DNA of 56,459 bases, taken from assembly GCA_028277625.1 (NCBI GenBank), contig JANQFW010000069.1, forward strand, positions 1 to 56,459, read 5' to 3'. The translations under genes were made by a program, and so were the position numbers. Origin of the DNA: Candidatus Gastranaerophilales bacterium. Its GTDB lineage: Bacteria > Cyanobacteriota > Vampirovibrionia > Gastranaerophilales > JANQFW01. The notes below the pieces were generated by a model. That model saw only the letters and a program-made list of their open reading frames with translations, made no database searches and was not told the DNA's origin. Positions 43,670-52,147 of the stretch are shown one piece after another; the first letter of the stretch is position 1; every line of letters starts with the position of its first letter.

Positions 43670-44214
43670 ATATCCTCCTTATCATAAAGGCTAAAAATGA
43701 TGATTTACTCAATGGATGTGCTAATGTGCTTTTAACGGTAATTTTTTTAATAATAAAATTTTCAAAAACCGTGAATAGTAAATGAATAGGGCTATAATGT
43801 GCTTAAATAGACTTCTTTGATTTGTTAATTATGCTAATACTTGCCATTTTTATTAATGGCTGATAGATAAAAATTTGATATTCTTCACTTGCTAACTTAA
43901 ATGTAATACTTCTCATTTTTAAAGATGAGAATAATTTGTTTTAAATAGGCTTATACAACTCATAAATTTAAATAAAGATAGGCATTTTTGAGTTAATATA
44001 ACCAAATTATAAAACTTGAGTAATAAATAAAAGTAATATAAAGCTTGTGTGTCTAACAAGTAGACTACAATAATTAAAATAAGTAAGTTATGTGCTAAAT
44101 TTAATGCTATTGTTCTTATATAAAATAAGTATTTTACTATTTAAAAATTGTCATTTTGTATGCTTATATTAACAAACATTAATGTTTTTGATCTTCTTTA
44201 AATAAGCAATATAT
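43670..44214. other. Intergenic region between HExxH paralogs 2 and 3
   Basis: No ORF. A collapsed copy of the dispersed element is at 43955-44000 and a terminator lies at its right end. The rest is AT-rich without visible signals. Confidence 0.5.
43955..44000. repeat. Degenerate copy of the dispersed inverted-repeat element
   Basis: ACTCATAAATTTAAATAAAG followed 18 bases later by TTTTTGAGTTAATATA recalls both ends of the element with most of the core deleted. Confidence 0.4.
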
Positions 44215-44248
44215 AAAAAACACCCCCCCTATTCTTAAAATAGGAGGG
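44215..44248 (-). terminator. Terminator of HExxH paralog 3
   Basis: CCCTATT and AATAGG form a stem extended by C-rich and G-rich arms (44221-44247). Read on the minus strand it ends in TTTTTT, 45 bp beyond the gene stop. Confidence 0.7.
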
Positions 44249-44291
44249 AATACACTACTTACAACACTTGTTACTTATATCAAAAACCTTA

Positions 44292-45722
44292 TTAACGACC
44301 TCTACCACCGAAGCCTAATCTTTTCATTTTTTCCCCATATTCTCTGTGGATGCTATATGTATTATTTTCATCACTATCTCCTAGCTCTTTAAATTCAATA
44401 GCGTGAGTATTTTCATGTACAATAAATTCTTTTAATTTACTTATTTGTCCTCTGTATTTAGGGTCATATTCTGTTTTACCATTAGAGTGACATTGAGCTG
44501 CAGCATTACCGTTTAGTGGCTTCCATACCGCTTTTGTAGCGTTTGATTGTATATATTTAGCTAATTTTTTCCAATCAACTACCCCCTTAGTACTACCTTG
44601 GGGCTTTTCTTCTTTTTCTGCCAAGTTTTCACAATCTTTAGCAGCTTCTTCATGTGCTTGTTGCAATTCTTGATCATTGCCTTGACTTGGTCCTTCTTGT
44701 TTTGAGCTGCCTGCTCCTCCACCTGGTGGTACACCACCTCCTGGAGCGCCTCCTCCTCCTGATGGTCTGCCTCCAGGACATCCACCACCTTTTTTAGAGG
44801 CACCGCCACCTGGAGAACCTCCTCCTTGCGGACCAGACTGAGGGCCGGCTGATCTGCCTGAACCACCTTGTCCTCTTGGACATGAACCACCTGACTGACC
44901 ATTAGCTGTAGGCTTGCCGAATCCATTTTGTCCACCAAATTTAGATTTACCAAAGTTCCCTGATGGACAGTTCCCTGATGAGCTGTTACTTGTTGGTTCT
45001 TTACGACCAATTAAGTCTTTTAAATATTTATCAAACTTTTTGCTAGAAGAACCCAGCATTTTTTTCAAGCTATTTAAACCATATCCACCTAACCTGGATT
45101 TTTCTGCTTGTTCAGCCTTTTTATCCTTATGCTGTTTTACTTTTGTCTTTGTATCAATTAAACCTTTAGAGAAATTTTTCAAGTTTTTATTAACATATTT
45201 TGACTCAAATTTTAAATCGCTTAAATTCATCCCTCTTAATTCTTGTTTTTTATTGTTTAATTGAGTCTCTTTATTTCTTTTTTTAGGTGTACTGGCCTGA
45301 CTAAAAAGATTAGGACTATTAGTGTTGGCTTTTTGTCCTTGAGGAATTTTACCTTTAAGCACTGACTTGGCTTTATTTACAACTTTAAATTTACCCTTGG
45401 CAGCATTGTATTTTAATACAGATTTTGACTTATCAACCGACTTTGTTTTTCCTTGGGCTGTTTTATTTTTAACGACATTTTTTGATTTATTGACAACTTT
45501 AAAATTACCTTTAGCACGATTGCCTTTAACTGTTGATTTAAATTTAGTACTTGATTTGCGACCGACTTTTGCATTACGTCTAGCAGGTGCTGCATTTCTT
45601 TTTAGAGGGGCTGAAGCTGCTTTGCGTCCGGCAGGCGCTGCTGCTTTTGCTTTTGGTCTTGGTCTGGATTTAGGCCTGGCAGGAGCCGGCCTTGATGCAC
45701 TAGGTCTCACTGATGCTGCCAT
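44292..45722 (-). CDS. HExxH putative metallopeptidase, paralog 3 of 3
   Basis: 476 residues, ATG behind AAAGGA. Residues 1-60 are Ala/Pro/Arg/Lys-rich like a histone tail. Residues about 60-135 hold three units of about 21 residues around AKGKFKVVNKAKSVLK. The patch SSKKFDKYLKDLIGRKEP recurs at about 225-245. A long Gly/Ser/Pro-rich linker follows (about 245-350). The shared domain ends the protein: AHEEAAKDCENLAEKEE, VVDWKKLAKYIQSN, QCHSNGKTEYDPKYRGQ, then HENTH at 436-440 with ELGDSDENNTY. The second Cys of the C-x6-C pair in the paralogs is Glu here. Metal binding and proteolysis are inferred from the motif only. Confidence 0.62.
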   Translation of the reverse strand: MAASVRPSASRPAPARPKSRPRPKAKAAAPAGRKAASAPLKRNAAPARRNAKVGRKSSTKFKSTVKGNRAKGNFKVVNKSKNVVKNKTAQGKTKSVDKSKSVLKYNAAKGKFKVVNKAKSVLKGKIPQGQKANTNSPNLFSQASTPKKRNKETQLNNKKQELRGMNLSDLKFESKYVNKNLKNFSKGLIDTKTKVKQHKDKKAEQAEKSRLGGYGLNSLKKMLGSSSKKFDKYLKDLIGRKEPTSNSSSGNCPSGNFGKSKFGGQNGFGKPTANGQSGGSCPRGQGGSGRSAGPQSGPQGGGSPGGGASKKGGGCPGGRPSGGGGAPGGGVPPGGGAGSSKQEGPSQGNDQELQQAHEEAAKDCENLAEKEEKPQGSTKGVVDWKKLAKYIQSNATKAVWKPLNGNAAAQCHSNGKTEYDPKYRGQISKLKEFIVHENTHAIEFKELGDSDENNTYSIHREYGEKMKRLGFGGRGR

Positions 45723-46461
45723 ATAAACATATCCTTTATACTAAATGACTTAAAACATTGATGACTTCGATGATGATAATATTGTTGATTATGTTGTTGT
45801 TGACGATAATGATGATGTGATAATTAAGGTAATGTTGATGGTGGTAAGGGTATGATGATTTCCAAATACACTACTGTTGAGTTTTGAGCGGGAAACTTAA
45901 ATTAACAAAATCTGCAAAATCACAAACTATAAATTAGTTTTTAGAATTCTGCGTTTTTTATACACTAACTGCTTGATTCTTAAGATGAATTAAAAAGCAT
46001 ATACTACAACTTGAGTAATATAATATACCTTTAATAAATCTCTATTATTTGATACTTTTTAATAATTTAGACATTTTCTTACTAAAGTTGAGATTGAGAG
46101 TATGGTTTTTCTACTGACTAATAATCTGACTTATTTAATTAATAAAATTTTTAAATGGTAATTTATCTGGATATAAAGTTAATCTAGTAATAAGTAATGG
46201 TTTTTGTGTTTATGCTAAGATTAAATATCTTATATATATAAAGTCTTTTATTGTTTAATTATTGTTATTTTTTTCTTATTTTATTAAGACATCTTAATAT
46301 TTTTATAAAAATAAAATATATTAACTCCAGGCTAAACCATAGAGTTAGCAAAATCTCTATGTTAAAATAAATTGAGGCAATATAAATATTGTTTTTATTT
46401 ATTAATATTGTGGCATTTAAAAAAAAACTTTAGGTAGAACAGTTAGGAATATGGAAAAGAT
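45723..46461. other. Intergenic region with a triplet-rich tract
   Basis: Divergent promoter region between HExxH paralog 3 and the ABC-F gene. Its left part is the GAT/GTT tract at 45750-45857. Beyond that it is AT-rich, with no ORF. Confidence 0.5.
45750..45857. repeat. Low-complexity GAT/GTT/GTG triplet tract
   Basis: About 105 bp composed mainly of GAT, AAT, GTT and GTG triplets in one register, upstream of HExxH paralog 3. It could be read as Asp/Val-rich peptide on the plus strand, but there is no start or ribosome site, so it is treated as simple sequence. Confidence 0.65.
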
Positions 46462-48099
46462 ATGATAAGCACTAATAATTTAACATTGAATTTTGGAAGC
46501 CGTACTCTATTTGAAGAGGTAAATATAACGTTTACCCCGGGGAATTGCTACGGTTTAATCGGGGCAAACGGATCCGGGAAATCTACATTTTTAAAGATTT
46601 TATCAGGTGATATTGAACCTAGCGCAGGCGATGTATCTATTGCATCAGGTAAAAGAATATCTGTTTTAAAACAAAACCACTTTGAATATGATGACATTGA
46701 AGTGTTAGAAACTGTAGTAATGGGGCACAAGTTGCTTTATGATATCACAAAAGAAAAAGATGAAATTTATGCAAAGCCTGATTTTAACGACGAAGACGGC
46801 ATTAGAGTTGCTGAGCTTGAATGCAAATTTGCAGAACTCGATGGCTGGGAAGCTGAAGCTCAGGCAGGAAACTTGCTAAACTGCGTAGGCATTAAAACTG
46901 AACTTCACAGTTGCAAAGTAAAAGACCTTAGCGGCAATGAAAAAATTAGGGTTCTTCTTGCTCAGGCATTATTTGGCAATCCTGATATTCTTTTATTGGA
47001 CGAACCTACTAACCACCTTGATATAGATACTATTATGTGGCTCGAAGAGTTTTTAATAAACTTTCAAAATACAGTTATAGTCGTTTCTCACGATAGACGC
47101 TTTTTAGATAAAGTTTGTACTCACATTGCTGATATTGATTATAATAAAATACAACTATATACGGGCAACTATGCGTTTTGGTATGAAGCTAGCCAATTAG
47201 CTTTAAAACAAAAACAAGACCAAAACAAGAAAACCGAAGAAAAAATGGAAGAGCTAAAAGCTTTTATTCGTAGATTTAGCGCAAATGCATCTAAGTCTAA
47301 GCAAGCAACATCAAGAAAAAACCTACTAAGCAAATTATCTCTTGAAGATATAAAACCTTCTTCAAGAAAATATCCTTATATAGTATTTAAATCAGACAGA
47401 GAAGCCGGCAAAGAAATTCTGGAAATTAATAAATTAAATAAATCTGTTGATGGAAATACTTTGATTAAAAACTTTAGCTTAAACGTTGATAAAGGCGAAA
47501 AAATTGCGTTTGTAGGTAAAGAAAGTCTTGCCGCGTCTACTCTTTTTGAAATTTTAATGGACGAGCAAAAAGCTGACAGCGGTGAATATAATTGGGGTGT
47601 AACAACTTCTCAAGCTTATTTCCCTAAAGATAACAGCAAATTTTTCCAAGACGACCTTAACCTTGTTGACTGGTTGCGCCAATACTCTAAAGAAAAAAAT
47701 GATAATTTTCTTAGAGGATTTCTTGGCAAAATGCTGTTTTCCGGCGAAGAATCTTTGAAAAAGACCAATGTTTTATCCGGTGGAGAAAAAGTTCGTTGCA
47801 TGTTCTCAAAGATGATGGTCAGCGGTGCTAATGTCCTAATTATGAATGAGCCTACCAACCACCTGGATTTAGAATCTATTTCTGCGTTGAACAATGCTTT
47901 AATCGATTTTCCCGGTACAGTTCTGTTTATTTCTCAGGATCACCAGTTTATTGACTCTATCGCAAGCAGAATTATTGAAATTACACCTAAAGGCTGGATA
48001 AACGAAAAAACAACCTATAATGAATACATAACCAATCCTAAAATTAAGAAAAGAAGAGATTCTTTGTATTCTGACGGCAAGGTTATAATGAGTATTTAA
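46462..48099 (+). CDS. ABC-F family ATPase, YbiT type
   Basis: 545 residues. The first ATPase domain has a full P-loop GLIGANGSGKST (31-42), signature LSGNE (156-160), Walker B ILLLDEPTNHLD (176-187) and switch SHDRR. The inter-domain linker has RRFSANASKSKQATSRK, the YbiT hallmark. In the second domain the P-loop is VGKESLAASTL (351-361) with Ala at the lysine position, Walker B reads LIMNEPTNHLD and the switch His is Gln (SQDHQ), while the signature LSGGEK (438-443) is intact. So one composite ATP site looks complete and the other degenerate. ABC-F proteins act on the ribosomal E site. Members with resistance roles exist, but nothing here points to resistance. Confidence 0.93.
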   Translation: MISTNNLTLNFGSRTLFEEVNITFTPGNCYGLIGANGSGKSTFLKILSGDIEPSAGDVSIASGKRISVLKQNHFEYDDIEVLETVVMGHKLLYDITKEKDEIYAKPDFNDEDGIRVAELECKFAELDGWEAEAQAGNLLNCVGIKTELHSCKVKDLSGNEKIRVLLAQALFGNPDILLLDEPTNHLDIDTIMWLEEFLINFQNTVIVVSHDRRFLDKVCTHIADIDYNKIQLYTGNYAFWYEASQLALKQKQDQNKKTEEKMEELKAFIRRFSANASKSKQATSRKNLLSKLSLEDIKPSSRKYPYIVFKSDREAGKEILEINKLNKSVDGNTLIKNFSLNVDKGEKIAFVGKESLAASTLFEILMDEQKADSGEYNWGVTTSQAYFPKDNSKFFQDDLNLVDWLRQYSKEKNDNFLRGFLGKMLFSGEESLKKTNVLSGGEKVRCMFSKMMVSGANVLIMNEPTNHLDLESISALNNALIDFPGTVLFISQDHQFIDSIASRIIEITPKGWINEKTTYNEYITNPKIKKRRDSLYSDGKVIMSI

Positions 48100-48143
48100 T
48101 TAGTAATTTCTAAAATTTTATTAATTAAAAAATAAGTAGGCCC

Positions 48144-48178
48144 GAAAGCCTTATGTTCACAAGAACATAAGGCTTTTT
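48144..48178 (+). terminator. Terminator after the ABC-F gene
   Basis: AAAGCCTTATGTTC/GAACATAAGGCTTT stem (48145-48158 with 48163-48176) followed by T. A related hairpin, with the same CCCGAAAG lead-in, follows the gene at 52148. Confidence 0.9.
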
Positions 48179-48189
48179 GCAATCGAAAA

Positions 48190-49686
48190 TTATTTTAATT
48201 TACATTGACTATCAGCTATAGAAGCACCAATGCCTCTGCATAATACTTCACTATTGAAAGAATCAGGGAATATATCAGCATATGTACCATCTCTGTATAC
48301 ATTAATTTTTTTAGCTAAACTGGCTTTGTAGTCAGTTGAAATAGCTTGGTCATTACGAATTCTAACAACTTCATCATGTAGTGCTTTTAAAGTATCAAAT
48401 TCTCCTAACTGACTAGAAGCCTGCTCCACTGTTTGGGCAGAGCATGTATAGCCTTTACCGGCAGGATTGCAGTCATCTAAATATTCATCAAATTCTCCTG
48501 GAGCACCAATTGGTGATAATTCTCCGGTTGTAGAGATAGAAAATCCAACAAAGTCTTTACCGACTGTATTTGGACCAATATTCGCACCATTTGTATCAAT
48601 CCAAATATGACTAGAAAGTCCAATTGCTTGTGAGCTGCTACCAAATTTTTGAAAAGTCATAACGCTTCCATCGGTTAATACAAAAGATGCTGCTTCATCT
48701 ATATTACTAAAAAAATCATTATCTACTTTATTACCATTGAAATAGCTCATTTCATTAAGCGGTGGCATGCAGTTATCCCAGGTATTGGGGCCTAAGCATG
48801 TTTTTGTAGTTTCATAGTGTGCTTTAAATTCGTTCATAACGCAATCATCGTTTATATCACTTTCGACATCACACATAGCAACAAAATCGTTATTGTATTT
48901 TTCTACAATTGTTTTTGTAATAGACTGTAAGTTTTCAAACTTTGACTTTAAGTTAACAGGTGTAGTTTCATCAGGTAAAAATTCTGAGAATATCCCATCA
49001 TAGTCGACGCCCACTCTACTATCTACCATATAATTGATTTTTTCACCAAATCTTAATATATCATTAGAATAAATTTCTATTAAGTTTTTCATAGTCCCGT
49101 CAGGGTATTGGGCTAACATTTTATCTATCACAGCCCTAAATTCTTCAGCGAGTTCGCCTTCTTTATGAAGGTCAAGAGCTATATCCAAATCATTTATAGT
49201 TTTTAAAAGAGGATCATTGGGTGTATAAACAAGAGTATCGTCTTTAGCTGTATAATCTTCAATTGCCTGGCTGTACTCCAAGAGTATAGTGCTTACTTCA
49301 TTTTGGCTAGGAAAACTTTCTTTTTTTATTATGTCATCAAGTTGACTTATGTATCCTTGGAATACTTCAAGATATTCACGTATGTTGCCAGTTGCACCAT
49401 TGGTCTCTATTAAATCACCTGTTGCCAGCTTATTTTTGACTATAGTTTCAAGTGGAGAGCTATAACTTTCACCGCCTAAAGTTATTTTTGTATTTGTTAA
49501 TAAAGACGAATTATCAATGCTTATTGACGTACGCGAGTCCTTAAAGGTTGAAACTACTTTGTCCGAATTAATAAATATTTCTGAAAGACTATCGCCCAAA
49601 AGACCAACAGCCGCAATTAACACTAACGCAACAGAAATAGTCAGTAATAAAGCTTCCTGTGCGCTTTGGCCTTTCTGTCCTTTCAT
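48190..49686 (-). CDS. Prepilin-like protein with class III signal peptide
   Basis: 498 residues from the ATG at 49686 (GGAG ten bases upstream); a GTG at 49692 is the alternative. The N terminus KGQKGQSAQEALLLTISVAL is a class III-type prepilin signal: Gly-Gln-Ser before a Glu at about +5 and a 25-residue hydrophobic helix, the form known from archaeal pilins and from some bacterial proteins. The rest is a large soluble domain, mostly helical in its first 250 residues and with Cys pairs in the last 220 (CDVESDINDDCVMNEF, CNPAGKGYTCS). It may be a minor pilin or cell-surface adhesin. No prepilin peptidase is nearby. Confidence 0.68.
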   Translation of the reverse strand: MKGQKGQSAQEALLLTISVALVLIAAVGLLGDSLSEIFINSDKVVSTFKDSRTSISIDNSSLLTNTKITLGGESYSSPLETIVKNKLATGDLIETNGATGNIREYLEVFQGYISQLDDIIKKESFPSQNEVSTILLEYSQAIEDYTAKDDTLVYTPNDPLLKTINDLDIALDLHKEGELAEEFRAVIDKMLAQYPDGTMKNLIEIYSNDILRFGEKINYMVDSRVGVDYDGIFSEFLPDETTPVNLKSKFENLQSITKTIVEKYNNDFVAMCDVESDINDDCVMNEFKAHYETTKTCLGPNTWDNCMPPLNEMSYFNGNKVDNDFFSNIDEAASFVLTDGSVMTFQKFGSSSQAIGLSSHIWIDTNGANIGPNTVGKDFVGFSISTTGELSPIGAPGEFDEYLDDCNPAGKGYTCSAQTVEQASSQLGEFDTLKALHDEVVRIRNDQAISTDYKASLAKKINVYRDGTYADIFPDSFNSEVLCRGIGASIADSQCKLK

Positions 49687-50077
49687 AAGCACGTAACTCC
49701 AAATTTTATATACTTAACCTTAAAAACTTTTTTTGCTATAGATAATATTCCCATTTTTTCATGTTTTTAAACATTTTTTCTGCTTTTATTAACGTTTTTA
49801 ACTTAAATTAAATAGCAAAGGATAAAAATATCGATTTGCATAAATAATCATTTTGCCATTTTAGATAAAAAGAATTGAAATATATATTTACAATTTAGTA
49901 TTTATTTTTTATAATTATTAAAAATACAAGCTCGTCAAGACTCACTCTCTCACAGAACAATATAAAGTGTAAGTCGCTACTTTTACTGAACAATTAAATA
50001 AAAAAACTATAAGTTCTTAACTAAAAAAATAATGATGGTTAAGAGTTTATAAATTAAGAGGGGTTAAAAGGATTAAA
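49687..50077. other. Intergenic region, AT-rich
   Basis: Divergent region between the prepilin-like and acyltransferase genes. No ORF, RNA or hairpin was recognised. A 10-base ACTCTCTCAC stretch recalls the motif in the candidate RNA at 26102. Confidence 0.45.
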
Positions 50078-52003
50078 ATGAATAAATTGGAATATAGACC
50101 TGATATTGACGGACTAAGAGCAATCGCTGTTCTCGCTGTTATTATTTTTCATATGAACCCTGAATGGCTACCGGGAGGCTTTATTGGTGTTGATATATTC
50201 TTTGTTATTTCTGGTTATTTAATTACCACTATTATTTATAGAGAAATGAAACAAGGTACTTTCAGTTTTCAAAATTTTTACAAACGACGAATCAAAAGAA
50301 TTTTACCTGTTTTCTTTGTTGTTATATTTTCCACATTACTGATAAGTTTTATAATAATGTTACCGCGAGATATATACTTACTGGCTCATTCTGCTTTTAA
50401 TGCGTTTATATTCTTTTCTAACATATACTTTACAAAGTTTGGAGGATATTTTGATAGCCCTGAAACGTTTCCCCTGCTTCACACTTGGTCACTATCAGTG
50501 GAAGAACAATATTATTTAATTTGGCCGGTTATTCTTTTGATACTTTTAAAAATGGGATTTAAATATAAAAACTTTTTAAAGCTGATTATTTTGCTAATGT
50601 TAGGATCTTTTATCGGTGCTCATTTGCTATCAGGCTCAGACGAGTACTCTACTCTATCTTATTATTTATTACCTACAAGAGGCGGAGAGCTTTTGATAGG
50701 AAGTCTTTTAGCTTTTATTCATTCAAATAAAGATAAAATAAATCATAAATTTACAGCCCTATCAAGTGTTTTGGGAATGGCTCTTATATTGGCATCTTTA
50801 GTTTTTATCAACAAAAGCTCTGTTTTCCCCGGCATAAATGCATTTTGGCCAACACTGGGAGCTGCGCTTATTATTTACGGTAGCCGAGATTCTTTTATAA
50901 ACAAATTTTTATCATTAAAGTTTTTGGTTTATATCGGATTAATTTCTTACTCTTTATATCTCTGGCATTGGCCTATTTTAGCCTTTTTAAGATATTTGTC
51001 CCCGCATGTAGATAAAAGTCTTTCACTAAGCTCAATAATAATAGCAGGTATTCTAACATTTGTATGCTCTATCCTTTCGTATCATTTTGTAGAGCAGCCC
51101 ACAAGACGACTGAATTTTAACTTTACGCAGATGGTTAAATATTACCTAATTATTCCCGCAATATTTTTAACATTAATATGTGGGGTAATACATAAAACAA
51201 AGGGGAACTTTGTCGCATTTAACAGCAAACTGGTAAAATACGTTTCACAGGGAACTTGTTTTAATCAAAGCAAAAAAAACTGTTCTATTGATAGCTTTAA
51301 GGCTAATAAGCAAGCATCCCAACTAGTTCTTTTGCAGGGAGATTCACACGCTGCTCATTTTGAGCATTTCTTTAGAAAAGCTTTTCAAGCAAATAAAAAT
51401 TATAACTTTCATCTTATTGCCTCAGGCGCTTGTAATATTGAAAGAGACCTAAGCACTATCTCAAATAGTCCTAAAGAAAAAAAATTATGCAAAGCTAACA
51501 ATGATATATATAGCCAAGTCTTAAATAATTATAGTACTGTTATTTTTGCTGGGCGTTGGGATGATTCTTTATTCGCTAATAAAAACAACAAGGGTATTTT
51601 AACTAAGAATTATACTAAAAAACTAAACAATTTATTTGAAAAGTTAGATAATAAAAGAAAAAAAGTAGTTATATTAGGGCAAGTGCCCAAGTATGACATT
51701 GATATAAATAAAAACGAACTTGTATTAAAAAAGTTTGGTTTAAACACAAAATATAAGATAGATGATAACTATATAAAAGCAAATAATAAATTAAAAAATA
51801 TAGCAAACCAGTTTAAAAATGTTTATTTTTTAGATTTTGACGAATTTTTCCACAATAATGGGAGCTACTCTCCTTATGATGAAAACGGAATAATATTATA
51901 CAAGGATTATCATCATTTAAACTTGCATGGAGCAGAGTTTTTGGCGAAAAAGTTTTTAAATTCAAGTAAATATCAGTCTTTTAAAACGTTTCTGGAGCAA
52001 TAA
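50078..52003 (+). CDS. OafA-like O-acyltransferase with C-terminal SGNH domain
   Basis: 641 residues, AAAAGGA before the ATG. Residues 1-370 are the ten-helix acyltransferase-3 domain: YRPDIDGLRAIAVLAVIIFH at the start with the catalytic His, FFVISGYLITTIIYREM, RRIKRILPVF and SLSVEEQYYLIWPV, all family landmarks. Residues about 400-640 are an SGNH/GDSL-type esterase domain (LLQGDSHAAHFEHF with the Ser block, DYHHLNLHGAEFL with the Asp-x-x-His block). Such two-domain proteins O-acetylate lipopolysaccharide or other surface glycans. No neighbour gives the target. Confidence 0.93.
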   Translation: MNKLEYRPDIDGLRAIAVLAVIIFHMNPEWLPGGFIGVDIFFVISGYLITTIIYREMKQGTFSFQNFYKRRIKRILPVFFVVIFSTLLISFIIMLPRDIYLLAHSAFNAFIFFSNIYFTKFGGYFDSPETFPLLHTWSLSVEEQYYLIWPVILLILLKMGFKYKNFLKLIILLMLGSFIGAHLLSGSDEYSTLSYYLLPTRGGELLIGSLLAFIHSNKDKINHKFTALSSVLGMALILASLVFINKSSVFPGINAFWPTLGAALIIYGSRDSFINKFLSLKFLVYIGLISYSLYLWHWPILAFLRYLSPHVDKSLSLSSIIIAGILTFVCSILSYHFVEQPTRRLNFNFTQMVKYYLIIPAIFLTLICGVIHKTKGNFVAFNSKLVKYVSQGTCFNQSKKNCSIDSFKANKQASQLVLLQGDSHAAHFEHFFRKAFQANKNYNFHLIASGACNIERDLSTISNSPKEKKLCKANNDIYSQVLNNYSTVIFAGRWDDSLFANKNNKGILTKNYTKKLNNLFEKLDNKRKKVVILGQVPKYDIDINKNELVLKKFGLNTKYKIDDNYIKANNKLKNIANQFKNVYFLDFDEFFHNNGSYSPYDENGIILYKDYHHLNLHGAEFLAKKFLNSSKYQSFKTFLEQ

Positions 52004-52147
52004 TAATAAAAAATCATGTGTTTTTTCTATTTACTTAACGCTAATTGAGTGAGAAGTAATACCCAATATTATAACTTCCCGTGCGATTTACATTGATTTC
52101 CGAGTTAGTTTTATTATAGGTGGATATTTGTAGATAGCTAGGTTTTG

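Noticed and set aside
42883-43694. Open frames on both strands over HExxH paralog 2
   Set aside because: Shadow frames of the Lys/Ala- and Gly-rich low-complexity coding sequence; no ribosome sites and no plausible fold.
45367-45726. 119-codon plus-strand frame over HExxH paralog 3
   Set aside because: Antisense to the basic N-terminal repeats of the real gene, which has the start signal and paralogs.
46548-47894. Minus-strand frames inside the ABC-F gene
   Set aside because: Shadows of conserved ATPase motifs on the plus strand.
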